Source of the DNA: Scolanthus callimorphus
Taxonomy: Eukaryota > Cnidaria > Anthozoa > Actiniaria > Edwardsiidae
DNA: 64,000 nucleotides
Reading direction: 5' to 3'
Assembly: GCA_033964015.1 (NCBI GenBank)
Contig: CM066916.1
Location: forward strand, 11,820,501 to 11,884,500
Shown here: in pieces, positions 33,343 through 46,060 of the stretch
How the letters are laid out: every line of letters starts with the position of its first letter
Position numbering within the stretch: position 1 is the stretch's first letter
Position numbers and translations under genes: made by a program
The notes under the pieces: model-generated
Database searches by the model: none
Told to the model about the DNA's origin: nothing
Seen by the model: only the letters and a program-made list of their open reading frames with translations

Positions 33343-34427
33343 AATACGTGTATAAGAACGCTTGTGGTCCACAGACCATGGTGGCAGGTCATCTCAAGCC
33401 GTTCCCGAGGAGACTAGACCTGATTATGATGGATGGATGATGACATAGTTTATAGAGAATGGTTAGGAAACCTGACACCCTGTTATTGTACTATGTCTTT
33501 GTTCACTTTTTCAGATGAATCCTTTTGTTTGTGCAGGGTCACGGTACATAAGTACCAAAATCCAGCCAGTAAGATTAAGTGTACAAACAGACATGCATAA
33601 TTGATGAGGGTGAAACAAAAGATTGTGCAGGGTCAATATCACGTGATAGCCCCTCTCAACATCCAGCCCACGCTATTGTGCCGACCCTTTGAAGTTTGCC
33701 GGGCTTCCTAACCAAATTAACTATGATGATGATGATAAACACAGACATGGATAATGTTCGTGAAGCACGTCCGTAACTGGAAGCACTTCATATTTTATTT
33801 TGATATTAACTAATAATAGCCTATGTGAGGAGCAATTATATATTATGATCCCTAATACACTTTACAAGCTCACAAGTGATGTCAACAATAAACCTCTTTC
33901 GATCGCTTGGTCACAATGATCGTTTTCCCATTTCAGATCGCGTGGCATTTAATATATGAATAATCTTTCTTTGTTTGGGATGCTTCCATATTCTATTTTA
34001 TTTTATTTTATTTTGTCAGATTTATTGGACAAGAAGATTGAAACTGAAATTAACGATGGGGGAGCGTGTGGACGGGCGACCCTTGCGAGGTGTTTCCACT
34101 TATCATTTCCTAGATGCGTAGTAGAAAATGAAAGAACACTCATGGGAATGCTACATGATCTGAAATGGGAAAACATGCTTATGCACAAGAGGTCTATTCA
34201 ACATAGAACTGTGGAATTTCAATTATCTTAAGAATAACTTAAATCACTGCATTTCAAGATTGAGTATTGTATGATTTCAATGTATATACAGTCACAAGAG
34301 TATTCACAAAATACATCATGAATGTCATGAAGGATAACTAGTGAAGTTGCTCACTAAATACAGAGTAACAGCACCCTAACAGTACCAAGGGAAACAGAAC
34401 TCCTTAACAGTTACCATGAGTGAAATA
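33343..34427. other. Intergenic, nothing recognised
   Basis: AT-rich, without supported genes. Some of it may be the 3' flank of ZRANB1. Confidence 0.35.
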
Positions 34428-34652
34428 AGGAACCCATCAACAGGAGCCTCCATCTACTCCATTAGGTCTGGTCATACGCACAGGAGGAAAAGAGTCTATT
34501 TTTGAATTTAAACGGGACATTGGCTTAATTTGTAACCATAATTATACTAATTCTCGCGAGTTTTAAAATCTTAAATCTAAAAATAGATTCATCTACTCCT
34601 GTGCTTCGGATGCCCACCTATAGGTGATGGAGGCTCCTGTTGATGGGCTCCT
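34428..34652. mobile_element. MITE downstream of ZRANB1
   Basis: AACCCATCAACAGGAGCCTC at the left is inverted as GAGGCTCCTGTTGATGGG at the right. The inner arms share CTATTTTTGAATTTAA and TAAAAATAGATT. A lone end of the same family (GGAGCCCATCAGTAGGAGC) appears near 62848. Confidence 0.8.
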
Positions 34653-34805
34653 GGTGAAATACAAGGTGATTGAGTCAGTTGAGAACTGTGATAAGATAAG
34701 TCAGCACCTCATTATACCTATGTATATATACTGCAATTAGCAAAATTACCATATATCATTATTCTATATTCCTGTGCCATCCTATCTTGCCTGCATAGCC
34801 AGCGT

Positions 34806-37800
34806 TTATTTGCTTAGTTTACGATATCTGTCAAGCCAGTCATCAATCATTTGATTCATAAGGACCGGTCGTGGTGTGACACGTTGCTGAGCTACCAGGA
34901 CACCCCCTTCTGTCACGCAACAGTCTAACCAGTCACGGAGTAACACTTCCTCACTGCCAACCTATGAAAGTAAAACAGTTTTCTTGTAAAATTCCATCAA
35001 AAAAAATGTAGTAATGCAACAGCATGTAATGCAACAGCATGTTTGAACGTTCCAACGTTCAAACATAACGTGCGAACTGTTGGGGTTAAACAGTCAAACA
35101 CAATCGGCTGTAAGGTACATGCCCTAAAACTCAACAACACAATAATGCTTGCTAGTTGTAGATAACAATACAAGCACAAATTTGTGTTGCACATAAAAAT
35201 GTCCTGTAAATGTCTAATTTGTTTTTACCACAGGCTGAACTGATTTTTAACCTTCTTAAAAATAACAATATTGCATAACAATAACAGCAGTTCAGTTCTT
35301 TGTTACTATGGTTACCTCTGATGCAGACAGGAAGTGGACTGGTAATAAACGGCCCTCATGGTCCACCAGGGGGAGGTAGGTCACATGTACATTGTCGTTA
35401 CTTTCAACATGTGCATGTGCACCAATGTTGTCACTGGCATCAGTGTCTATCTCCATGGCAACCAGAGCTGAAAAGTGCCCTCGTGTGTAACCAAGGACAA
35501 CTGGGTTCTTCCAGCAGAAGCTTCGCTCCCACAACAGTGGAAGGTAGACTCCTAAAGGATTAGAAAGTTGTTAGTTGTAAAACAATTGTAAACATTGTAA
35601 GCAACTGTATGTTTTAACATGTTTCATAATATTGAGTGAATCCAGAAAAATCGATACCCTCCCCATGGAAGGATTGGGTGTGGGCTCAATTCTCCTTTTG
35701 TTTCCCATACAATCATTGTATTTTTCATTGGAAATTGTAGACAGATGGGGGTCATATTTGCACATTGCAGAGAACAACATACCAACTGCAATATAAATAA
35801 GTGTACATGGAAAAAAGAGGCCAAAATTCCTAGACCTAGCTATCAAATGCTATCAAATGAAATTCAGGTCACTCTATATAATGGTACCTACAGTGTACCA
35901 ACGTTTTCTGAACTCTGCTTGGGGGTTATTTTTCTCCATTTCAGATCAGGTGTCAGAGAAAGAACATTTTTTTTTCAATTTTTAATAGGCATGGTACTAT
36001 AATTAATTATCAGTGATCATATGAGGTTCTCCTGAATTCTGAGTCACAGCAATTTTTTGGTCTTGCCTTTGTTAGAATTACAATTATTCTGGAGACATAC
36101 TACTTGGTATTTGGTGATAATGTCTAAGTGTTACAAAATATTACAACAACAAAATAATGGTAAAATACCTTGAAACCTGGCAAGGCCTAAAGTCTCTCCC
36201 CTAAAACTCTTGACATACTTGACCCCATAAATAATGACTGGTCGCCGGAGAATGTGGGCCAAAGCAAATACATGTGTCTGTTCTAGGGAGGTACCAGGCT
36301 GACTGGCCAAGCTAAGTATGGATGCCCAATCTTGCTCAAACTGGTCTTCGTCAAGAGAATATTGAAGAGTCTCCGCTTGCATTGACTCCCACTCCTTGTA
36401 TCTGGCAAAAAATCTGGCCAATACAAACAAAAACACTATTGGACAGTTTATTCTCCCTTCTTATAGCCTTTGAGGGCTAAATTACAAGGGTGCATTCACT
36501 TCAATAATGCATACATACAATCAATTATAAATAATACATTGAAATTGTTAAGAAGTTATTCAGACAGTCCATTCACATAACCAGAGAGATTTTTTCACTT
36601 GAAATTGAGCCAAGGCCCATGGCAAATGCTACAGTGTCAATGATTATAAAGTAATGGAGCAGGCATCCTTTTAAAAAAGAACCAGTTAGACTGAAGTTGT
36701 CTTTTGCACTGATGCTTAAGAGATTTAGATACTCATACATACATGTACTGATGGTTCACAAGATACATTGTATTGGATACCCTCATTGTATTGAAAACCC
36801 CCAGCATGTTTTTTATAGTACAAATTAGCTCAGCTTTGAACTCTTCATGGGCTTCAGAGGTTACACACATGCTGACATACAGGTACCAGTAGTGGTCTGA
36901 ACCTCATGAATTATGAAAATTTCAAAAAAATGTTGTAATCATATGAAAGAACACTGTACCGTATATCGATTTATTGTGTAGAGCTCTTTACTGTAAAGCT
37001 CTGAATTATCAATTCACATAGTTTAATGTTTGTCTGAGCATGCATTGTTTTGCTGTCACTGACATCAGCATGTATCACAGCTGCTATGATGTTCAAATTA
37101 TTATTCAATTTTATACCTTTGCCCAATCTACTTACTGTAACCACATTTATGACAGAAAATAAAAATCAAATTAAAACTAGACTTGGGCAGGGTATCTGCA
37201 ACAGCAGTGCAGATGACTGATACTATCAGACCCTCATCCTTCTAACGGTACTGTCACTTTTAGCAAGCTTACCTTGAGCTTCCTTCACTCAGACTCTCAA
37301 ACAAAGCTTTCCTGAGAGTGTTGTCTTTGTCAAACACACCATATGTAGCCTGTAGAATAGAATCCAGTAGACAGTCGCCAGCTGAGCGATTCCACAGTGG
37401 AAATACACGACTACCAAGCTGTTCAGTGATCTCAGCACTCCAGTTTATCACTGGGGACTCATCTTCCAGAACTACAATTAGCAGTAGACAGTGTTAATAT
37501 TCAAATGTAAAGAGCAGTGTAAGTCCATAAACTTTTGAATCACTACAATTTCAGAGTCCAACCTAGAGACTTGAGAAATCGGGATTTTTGCACCACATGC
37601 GCATGTCTATTGTCAATGCTGCAATCTGATTTGTTGAGCTACTAGTAGGCTATAAATTATAGCCTACTAGTAGCGAAAAATGTCGGATTTGCAGCCAGAA
37701 AATGGCAAAATGGGCCATGAGCCTGTTATGCGCGTCCCCTATTGGACATTACATTTCCCTTGTAAATATTTTTTTATGTGATATTTAAATTTGTGATTAT

Positions 37801-39842
37801 TTAATTCTGTCCAATAAAGTTCTTTAAAAAATGACCAGACCAGAAAACACTATTGGCTATATAATTGACCTACTAGTGTGACTCGCCAAAAACAATTATT
37901 CCTCTCGCCCTCATGGCCTCTGAGACAATTAAGCCCATTTGCCCTGCCCATTTGGGCACAAGGAGTAATTGTTAAATATACCTATTCAAAAAACATTGCT
38001 TTGAGAATTGGTCATTGTGTACCTTTGTTTAGCAGTCACTTAAGTAAACAATCACCATTGTATTCCATGCATACCAAATCCCAAAGCAACATTTCTTGAA
38101 TGAGGTGCACACAGACACGAAAGACCAGCACCGGTATAACCATGACTTACCTCTTTGAACATCTTTGTCTAGGATATCTTCAAACAATTGCCTCCTAACT
38201 CGTGGTGGGAATTCTGGTATTTCTGATGCAAAAGGGAAAAATTTGTTAAACGTTAGTGAGCATATCCAATGTCATATGCCCAGGGGGCGTCTGAGCATGG
38301 TTTATGGAAACAAATTACGACCTGCCCTAAGGGATAGGAAACTGTGTGTGGTCCAGAAATAGAAAACAGTGTGATATCAAGAAATTGTTAATCCTGTGGG
38401 TCCTTTGGTAAAATAGCTGTCATTTTGTAAGCTATTCACATAACTGCTCTAGACTGCCAGATGACTTTTGGATATCCAACAACCCTAAAAGATAGTACTT
38501 AAGTGACTTTATGCGAAAGGTATCACTTTATATTTTTAGGGGAAGTCCCCCCCCCCCCCCCTGTGATCATATAAGGAACATTATTTTATGGGGTATCATA
38601 AACAATAGGTATATGACCATGCAAATTTAAAATTCTATATAACAACTCATACATGTATACTCTGGTAAACAATATACCTGCAGGTAAAAGAAATGTGACT
38701 TGATTGGTGAAGAAATAACAAGGCCAGTCTCCTTTCTTTTGGCGCATGGTGTGAGCAATCTCTTTGCGAATATCAGCTGCTAAATCGGGGCTGACTAAAC
38801 ATGGGACAGACCTTAGCCTGTGATTGCTAACATCTGCTGCAAGTAAATATGCTAACAAGTCATCCCTTTTGAACCGAATGGCTAAATGAACCAGTGTGTA
38901 ACCAACTTCAAAAATGCCTGGCCTGTTGAGGACCATGCAGTCCTCCCTTGTCAACTGCCTTGTGCGATCACCACCACAATTTAGATATGTTTCTACCGAG
39001 GAGGCATCCCCTTCTGAAATGCCAATACAGGCGCTAAGCCACGTCCAGTCTCTATCTCTTAGTCTGTTTCGTATCTGCATCACCTCCTCGTTATCATTAA
39101 CATCATCTGATGCAGGAATGTCGTAAATGATGTTCTTTGCCTCTTGATTGGCTGATTGTATTGTTGACATGTCAGTGAGGGATGATGTAGGTGACCGTCG
39201 ACGTGACCCTGATGGCTTCTGGCTTACTAGATTGGAGTTCTTCCCCTTGGGATCCTCGGCATGTAATTTCCCACTAGGTTTAGTAGTGCTACATATAACA
39301 CACTTGGATGTCTTGGGCCAGTTCTCATATGTACATTTAGGGCACTGCCATTTTAAAAGGTTTCTAAGTTGTGCTTTGTTCTTGTCATTGTTTAATGTTT
39401 TCAGATCTACTTTAGAATTTGAACGACTTGACTTTGGGGACAGCGCTTTAGCTTCCTTCCCATTAGACGCTTCAGGTTGCAGACTGTTTCTAGTTTTCGA
39501 CGCATTGTTTTGGCACATAGCACAACGCGTAGTCTTCGGCCAGTTTTCAAAAGTGCACGCTGCGCACCGCCATTTTGGGATTTCCTGCTCGCTGTGTTTC
39601 TTCTTGTGGTTGTGTCTGTCGGCAGAACGAGCGTTATGCGCGTTCGAAGAGATGATTCTTTCGTTATCAGCAGAATGGTAGATGTCTTCTGAGACGCCAG
39701 GAGCCCTGTGTGATTGAGGACAAATCACTTCGGCTGGCCTGGGAGCCGAACATAAAGTGCATTTGATGGCTGACAGCCAATTCTCATAAGTGCAATATGC
39801 ACACGGCCACTTCAAGTTTTGCTCGTTCTTTGGCATTTTCAA
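34806..39842 (-). CDS. ZRANB1: ZRANB1/TRABID deubiquitinase, complete (6 coding exons)
   Basis: Coding exons on the minus strand, in order: 39842-38678, 38222-38151, 37471-37273, 36413-36169, 35551-35316 and 34961-34806 (TAA). All junctions keep phase and give 690 aa, close to the roughly 700 aa of vertebrate ZRANB1. Three NZF zinc fingers of the W-x-C-x2-C-x10-C-x2-C type lie at about 12-31, 91-110 and 165-184 (Cys 14/17/28/31, 93/96/107/110, 167/170/181/184). An ankyrin-type ubiquitin-binding region covers about 255-345. The OTU catalytic domain follows, with AGDCLLDS (Cys446) and YTRGHFSAL (His586). TRABID cleaves K29- and K33-linked (also K63-linked) ubiquitin chains and has been tied to Wnt signalling; this is family knowledge. 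ATG is possible at 39842 or two codons later at 39836, both just before the first finger. The promoter faces RAB24. Confidence 0.95.
35041..35112. repeat. Single arm of the 207-464 MITE family
   Basis: GTTTGAACGTTCCAACGTTC followed by TGCGAACTGTTGGGGTTAAA and AATCGGCTGTA matches the right arm of 207-464. It lies in ZRANB1 intron 5. Confidence 0.8.
37638..37674. repeat. Perfect 17 bp-arm hairpin in ZRANB1 intron 2
   Basis: GCTACTAGTAGGCTATA, three bases AAT, then its exact reverse complement. CCTACTAGT recurs near 37869, so this may be the centre or end of a MITE. It is in the intron between coding exons 2 and 3. Confidence 0.85.
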
Positions 39843-40465
39843 AAATTAGCAAAACCAATGACGATTAGATTAAATTCTATGTAGCTTTATAAATCTTTAA
39901 AATGTTTTGAAGGTCCTCTAGATAACTCTGTCCTTCGCCGTAGCGTTTCTCGTATAACCCGTTGCGGGGTCGTTCTCGGTCGCTTTGTTCCAAATCCGTT
40001 CAGTTTCGCTTCTCTGTCGACGAAAACACTCAGACAACTGTCCTTCCAGTGGCTGCTTCTCCCTGAAATTATCATCCAGCGATAGTTCATGTATCACTGA
40101 AGTGGTTTTGGCTATTTTTCAAGCCCAGTGGGGCTTATTTATAGCGCTACATCAGTGAATTCTTGAGGTAAATATCGGGGTTGCCTTCATTCATCTAAAC
40201 ACTCCGCCATGTTGTTGTGAAAGTAAAACCAAACATAGTGACGTCACCATACATTCCACCACAGGGAGCCCAATCCAAATCAGCTCCACCAAAACTAGTT
40301 ACCAGTCTCACGAAACAAAAATAGGTATGATGATTGGAACGTTTGATCACAAACCAGAACGAAATTTCCCGTTGTAATTCTAAGAAACCTTTACTTCTCT
40401 CCTCTATGTGCTCTGGTAGATCCAGAGCAGTGTTGTAGTATATGATAACGATGTGCTAGTCTGTG
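39843..40465. promoter_or_regulatory. Divergent promoter between ZRANB1 and RAB24
   Basis: The two start codons point away from each other across 623 bp that also contain both 5' UTRs. Visible motifs are a full CRE palindrome TGACGTCA at 40239-40246 and CCGCCATGTTG at about 40204-40214, a YY1-like initiator element. There is no TATA box. A compact CRE/YY1 arrangement is typical of bidirectional housekeeping promoters in animals; shared control of the two genes is inference. Confidence 0.5.
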
Positions 40466-43400
40466 ATGGGATCTAAAGTTGACGCGAAGGTTGTGCTTTT
40501 GGGGAAGGAGTACAGTGGCAAGACAAGTCTTGTAGAGAGATATCTGCATCACAGGTTTAACGAAGGAGTTCCGTATCAAAACGTGAGTTCTTCCACTCCC
40601 AAACCCGCTTACTTTCTGAGAAGATTCCATTATTAATATCCTGGATAGCACCCGCTCTTTTCCACTGTGGTGAAAGTTCCTGAATATCGATACACTGTAG
40701 TTTAAGACCGGGGTTAGGACCATAGATCATATTGCAAAATACTTCCGAACTGTCTAAGCTAATCAAACAATTTATATAGCCGCTGTGCAACACTTGTGAA
40801 TCGACAATCGGTTTCAAGGGCTTGTTAGTCAGTGCCAAGACTTCCCAACACTAAGCTTTTATTTTGCTTGTTTCCCCCTTTAGACCATAGGAGCCGCCTT
40901 TGGAGCCAACAAAGTTACGGTTGGGAATAAATGCGTTACTCTTGGAATATGGGTAAGCAGTACTAGGCACTGAAGAGGGAGGTAGTTATACCTTCCTGAA
41001 ACCAGCATTATTATTTGCACCATGTGGTACTGCACCCCTTGAATAAAAATGTTATCACATGGCTCATTAGCTAAACCCATCCTTGGGAGCAAATGGGTAG
41101 AATCAACTCAGTGCTGTAGCAACACTATTGAGTGGGAGTTCTATCATTGAATTTCAGTTGAATATTGGGAAGGGGGAATTGGGAAGGGGGAGGCGGGAGG
41201 ATGCTGACTGCCCTCCATGGTCGTCCCTGCCATGGTCCTACTGCCTTCCTATACTCTCCACAACAACTGAATTATAGCAGCAGTAGACCTTTAAAGATGT
41301 TAATCAATTAGTGAGTGTCTGAGTAATAATCTTAACTTAATATCCATCATGTACTGTGGTTTCATTATGCATGACTTGAAGCTGTTTAAAGAATGCCTGT
41401 TGACCATTGTGCAACGAGGCCATGGTATAGATTTTCGTATGATGCCAAAATACTTTGGAGCCACTTTGTGAGTGTTTGAAGTTCGTCATTTTCTTGGCAC
41501 ATTTAGACATACTTCACTGCTGTTTGCATAGAAGTGCCATTGTGAACATTCTTCGAGTCTGCGAGCAACAGAACAGGGCCTAGCATAGAAGCCCCTTTCA
41601 CCTTTTGTCTGTTTACTACGCCTGTGTTGCATGACAGTCATGGCATTGCAGAACAATACTTTGGGTATCTGATAATGCTTGAGGTTCTAGCCCTTTTTGA
41701 ATCATGGCCACTGGTTTCGGCAGCATGACATGATGCTTATTTCTTTGTTGTGATTGTTTAATAGGATACTGCAGGCTCAGAGCGTTATGAGGCAATGAGT
41801 AGAATCTATTACCGTGGTGCCAAGGCAGCTGTTGTCTGTTATGGTAAGGCATCAGACACATCATTCCCCCCTCCCTAAGCTCTGAAGGTTGCTTTTGTGA
41901 AAACATACAAATAAGATTGAATGTCCTTAACTTTTATGGGAACAACAGTTGCCCCCACATGAAAATCATTCTAAAGGATCCTGATCAGAATCCTATGTAG
42001 TAGATCAAGGCTAAAATCAAGAGCTGGTCACAGGGGTGTAGCTAGGGGGGTCCTGGGGTGCCTGTAACCCCCGCCCCCCTCCCCACCCTTTAGAAGAAAA
42101 TACAGCAAACATTAAGAAACAAATTGGTAAGCTGGAAAAGGGCACATACATTTGTACAGATGTGATCCCCCCCCCCCCCCCTTTCTCAAATCCTGGCTAC
42201 ACCCCTGGGTCATTGGACATCGTCTGTCCCAAATTGACTGGTCAAATCTTAGTCTGACTGGACATTTTGACTGGCAACAGTACAACATGAGTCTTATGCA
42301 GAAACAAGGTATCACCAAGCTCAAATTAATTTGGGTGTTTCCATGTCCTCCATATTTTATCCTAACAGTCACAATTTGGTTCGAACATTTGCTGATTTTG
42401 ATCGGACAATGTCTGGCGACTGGCAGTAGTTTCCAGCTCTGAAGGAGATTCATTGATTTGTTCCTTACATTGTTTTTTCCCTTTTCTAGACCTTACAGAT
42501 AAGACAAGCTTTGAAAGGGCAAGATATTGGGTTAATGAGCTGAAGACATATGAAACTGTAAGACATAATTTTGCCTGATTACTGCAGGGAACCTGATCAC
42601 TGCAATGGCTCATATAGCTGGGCAATCTTTCTCCTTTTGGGATTAGGCTTCATAGGAAATGGCTGCCTTATCTACATTAACATAGAATAGAAAGTATTTT
42701 TATCATGTTGCCTGCAGCCTGCCTTTGAAATATAAAAATCTAAAAAAAAATTGCTTGTGACTATAGATTAAAATTGTATGCTGGTCCCTGATTTTCCCTG
42801 GTACTGAACAGTTCCCATTCACTGTACAAATACTGCATTCATTTCAAAATTTCTGATGGATTAGAGGGTCCTTTAATTTTGTAATTACTGATTTGCAGAA
42901 TTGTAAGTTATATTTGTGTGGCACCAAGCTTGACATTGTTCAGCAAGACAAGAAATTCAGAAAAGTTGACTACCACATGACTACAGATTATGCTGATGGT
43001 GAGTACAGGCGGCAGCAGAAGCAGAAGGGGGGGGCGATGGAAGGAAGGGGACTGCCCCCTACTCCTAATATGATATTCATGATTTCTAAAATAAATACTT
43101 AAATAACTTCCAGTATTTCTCACTTAATATCATCTGCTAGACATTGCTGGCTGTTTCACATTAATGGGGGGCTGGAGTCACTACTGTATCTCATTCCTCA
43201 ATAATGTTGATGATCTCCAACCTTAAAAAGATATGTAAGACACTTTCTCCTGTATTTTAGATAATGTCCCATACTTTTACTGTAGTTTTGGTTGCTAGAA
43301 GGGGAGGTGGGCAGGCCTCCTGGGCTTAACCCCTTGGCTACGCTCCTGTAGATAACAGATCAAATACCCAATTTGAACATGAAATTCACTGGTAAACTTT

Positions 43401-45061
43401 TTAAGGCCCCTGAGCACCACTCTTTCATTTGTAATTTATTCTACCTCATATATAAAACAAACATGCTCTGCTCAGACCCATTGTAGTTGCTCTTTCTATC
43501 ATTGTCTCTGATCTGGATATTGACAACATCTGTCTGTTTTCTTGCGTCTAGAAATAAATGGCAAGGTATATGAAACGTCGAGTAAAACAGGCCACAATGT
43601 TGGTAAGTATACAAGTTATCTGAAAAGATTCATTTCTAAAATGTGTATCTGACCTGGGACTTTCCTTTTTTTCAGAGGAAGTATTTTATGAAATTGCACA
43701 AGATTATGCTAAAGATGAAGATTTCGCGCAAAATGCAGGTATTAACTTTTTTTGCTTTAATGGGCTTTAATAGCCCGCGTACACTCTAATGCTTACTAGA
43801 TAAAAGCTTCAAATCAAGGCTCTCCTAGTCCTAATACATGCACGGTAATTTTCGAAGAGAGCCTCGACTTGAGGTTATTGGTTGAAGGCATTGGAGCGTA
43901 ATTCGAACATGGCCTATTGGCCTTAATTGGACCCCGAGTGCTCCCAATCTAGTTCCCAGAGCCCTGCATTTTCTGCGCATGCGTCGCCAATACAAAAACG
44001 AATGAAAAATCATGAGCTGTTTCCAGAGCTGTGCTCTGAGCTGTTTCTAAACCCAAATTCCTCTTTTTCTACTGGGAAGATAGCGAAAAGAATTCAGGAT
44101 AGCTGTCGACGCTATCTTTAGAAGCCCGTGTTTCTGGAAAAATCCTGAAATCACAAGCAAATGCTCTTGAATGCGAGACGATTTGTAAGTTCGTCTGTAC
44201 GTTAGACATGCGCGCACACAGGACCCGTTTGTACCTTGCCACGGGTGACCTTTGGGAACGCGCGCAGGGCAGTGCAGTTGGCCTGTGGTGTTCCTGTGGT
44301 GCGTAGAGTTGCGCGCAGTCAAACGTCAATCCAACATGCTCGGAACGGCTGGATCCTCGAGCAATGCTGAACCAAATGAATGTCGTCTTTTCTAGAACAA
44401 AGCGATCAAACATTCGCTTCAGATTACTTATTAAAATTACATTCAAATGAGGTTTCACAAACGTCTTTGGCCCACGTATGTGGAATTTTAAGCAGTCTTT
44501 CCTGCTTATGCCTGTCCACAAACAAGGTTTGAAGCAGATGGCGAATGAAAAACAGATTCGTAAATAGTACTTCTTCGCCTCTGTCATGTGATATCTGAAA
44601 ACTCCGCCCTTCCCCACGCCTCGGCTATTAGCGACACATGTACACATACTCGGTGGCTCCGTGGTGCAGTGTGTAAGTGCACGGCACACTGTGCGTACGT
44701 TCCCCAGTTCGAACCCCGGACCAACCAAGTATCGACTTTTGTCTGTTCCGAGTAGCTTCCTTATAGCTTTGAATTCCTTTCACCTGGAGCTCTGATAAGA
44801 GAAAGGGGCGTAAAACTGTGCATCGTGGACTTCAGGTTTGTCAGTTGAATTACTGTTACGAGTTATCCACGTAAAATAGGGTTGCTTTACTTTGACTTTA
44901 TACTGCCATTCGGTCACATTTACTACCCGAAACATACTAACTTGCCGACAACCTTAAATGAAACAAGCTGTACCACCATATTTTGTTTCCCAGGTGGAGT
45001 CCAGTCACTTCAGTTGCAAGATCAACAGCCCAAGAAAACAGAGTGCTGCCCTTTAAGATAA
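40466..45061 (+). CDS. RAB24: RAB24 small GTPase, copy 1, complete (8 exons)
   Basis: Exons 40466-40582, 40884-40952, 41765-41843, 42490-42557, 42899-42998, 43552-43602, 43676-43738 and 44994-45061 (TAA) join in phase to 204 aa. The P-loop is GKEYSGKT (Gly13-Thr20), G3 is DTAGSERY (residues 63-70), G4 is TKLD and G5 is ETSSK. Ser at position 67, where most Rabs have the catalytic Gln, together with [23 protein letters not shown], is the signature of RAB24, an atypical Rab with very low GTPase activity linked to late autophagosome clearance (family knowledge). The C-terminus is Cys-Cys-Pro-Leu-Arg, a plausible but non-standard dicysteine prenylation end. It is divergent from ZRANB1 and followed 6.8 kb downstream by a second copy. 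Introns hold MITEs and a tRNA-derived SINE. Confidence 0.95.
42031..42207. mobile_element. GTAGCYAGG MITE, copy A (RAB24 intron 3)
   Basis: CAGGGGTGTAGCTAGG and CCTGGCTACACCCCTG are the inverted ends. The interior contains TTTAGAAGAAAATACAG and TTTGTACAGATGTGA beside C runs. Copies B and C are at 45899-46060 (reverse) and 57663-57820. Confidence 0.85.
43240..43349. repeat. Dispersed element, relative of 58-168
   Basis: ACACTTTCTCCTGTATTTTA and TTTTGGTTGCTAGAAGGGG match 58-168; the end is TTGGCTACGCTCCTG. In RAB24 intron 5. Confidence 0.65.
44652..44726 (+). repeat. tRNA-derived SINE head in RAB24 intron 7
   Basis: GGTGGCTCCGTGGTGCAGTG resembles a polymerase III A box region, and CAGTTCGAACCCCGG about 45 bp further is a near-perfect B box. 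The stems pair poorly, and an unrelated body follows (AAGTATCGACTTTTGTC onward), so it is a SINE head and not a working tRNA. Same strand as RAB24. Confidence 0.6.
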
Positions 45062-45494
45062 TGACACCAATCAAATTAATAGACAAATAAGAGTGGTCCC
45101 AAAATATATTTAGCTATTTAGATACTTGGGACGAGGGGTTGGGCTGAAAACCGCCGGTCCATGTCATTAATTTGATGAAAGTTGTGCGGAGTTAATGCTG
45201 GAAGTCGATCGTGTGTTAACGAATGAATACGAATGAATACTGGCACAGACCGTCTGCTATAAGAGTGCGGCCAAGTGTAACTACACTGCAACTAGCCTGA
45301 ATGTTTGTGTTAAGAAGAATCAGACGTCCTCTCCTTTATTTAGTTTCCTAAATATTTTTAATTTCTTCTGAAATGAATTTCAGTATATTCATATCATTCG
45401 TGGTATCCCTTGCGCATCTCAGATCATCACAACATGTAAGAGTGCGAGAATACCGGTTGTTTTGGTGCCACGAGCATCAATGTTTGTGGTAGAT
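45062..45494. other. 3' flank of RAB24 copy 1, nothing else
   Basis: Probably contains the 3' UTR. No other feature recognised. Confidence 0.4.
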
Positions 45495-45852
45495 AGCCAA
45501 GTAAAAAAATAAACATGTTTATCGTCCGGAGCTTTCCAAAAAAGTGTCCATGCGGCCCTTTTTATTTTTATTTATTAATTCTTTTTGCTTGCCTTGTTTT
45601 ATTGGTTTATGCCATATTCTGTGTACAAAATGACTACGACTGTTTCATAAACTATTCTTAAGGGCAATCTATGTTCATATAAAGTATTTCTATGCTCATT
45701 AAAGCCACATTTCAAAGCACTTTCTAACCGATTGTGACGTTTGACTTCGTTTTGGAGACACATTTGTGAAAATAAAAAATAAATGAAAAAAGGAATCGGC
45801 TCCAAAAAACGATGCGGGCGGGGACGATAAACATGTATTTTTTTTACTTGGC
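45495..45852. mobile_element. TIR element with TTTATCGTCC ends
   Basis: AGCCAAGTAAAAAAATAAAC and ATGTTTATCGTCC at the left are inverted at the right (GGACGATAAACATGTA, TTACTTGGCC). Non-coding interior. Confidence 0.75.
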
Positions 45853-45898
45853 CTAATCGTAGATGATTATAAAAGGTGAAAGTGTACAAGTGTATATC

Positions 45899-46060
45899 AG
45901 AAGCGTAGCCAGGATTTGTGAGGGGTGGGGGGAGTCACATCTGTACAAATGTATGGTGCCCCTTTCCAGCTTTCGATTTTTTCTTAATGTGTACTGTATT
46001 TTTCTTCTAATAAGGGGGGCCACAGACAGCCCAGGACCTCCCCCCCTGGCTACACTCATG
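45899..46060. mobile_element. GTAGCYAGG MITE, copy B (inverted)
   Basis: GCGTAGCCAGGATTTGTGAG start, CACATCTGTACAAA, TACTGTATTTTTCTTCTAA and CCCCCTGGCTACACTC end mirror copy A at 42031-42207. It directly follows the preceding element. Confidence 0.85.

Noticed and set aside
39148..39681. 177-codon plus-strand frame
   Set aside because: Antisense shadow of ZRANB1 exon 1, which carries the three zinc fingers.
44652..44726. Functional tRNA gene
   Set aside because: Acceptor and T stems pair poorly and a SINE-like body follows.
44069..44728. 219-codon reverse frame in RAB24 intron 7
   Set aside because: Antisense to the SINE head and intron; composition not protein-like.
45599..45889. 96-codon reverse frame
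   Set aside because: Lies inside the TIR element 45495-45852.
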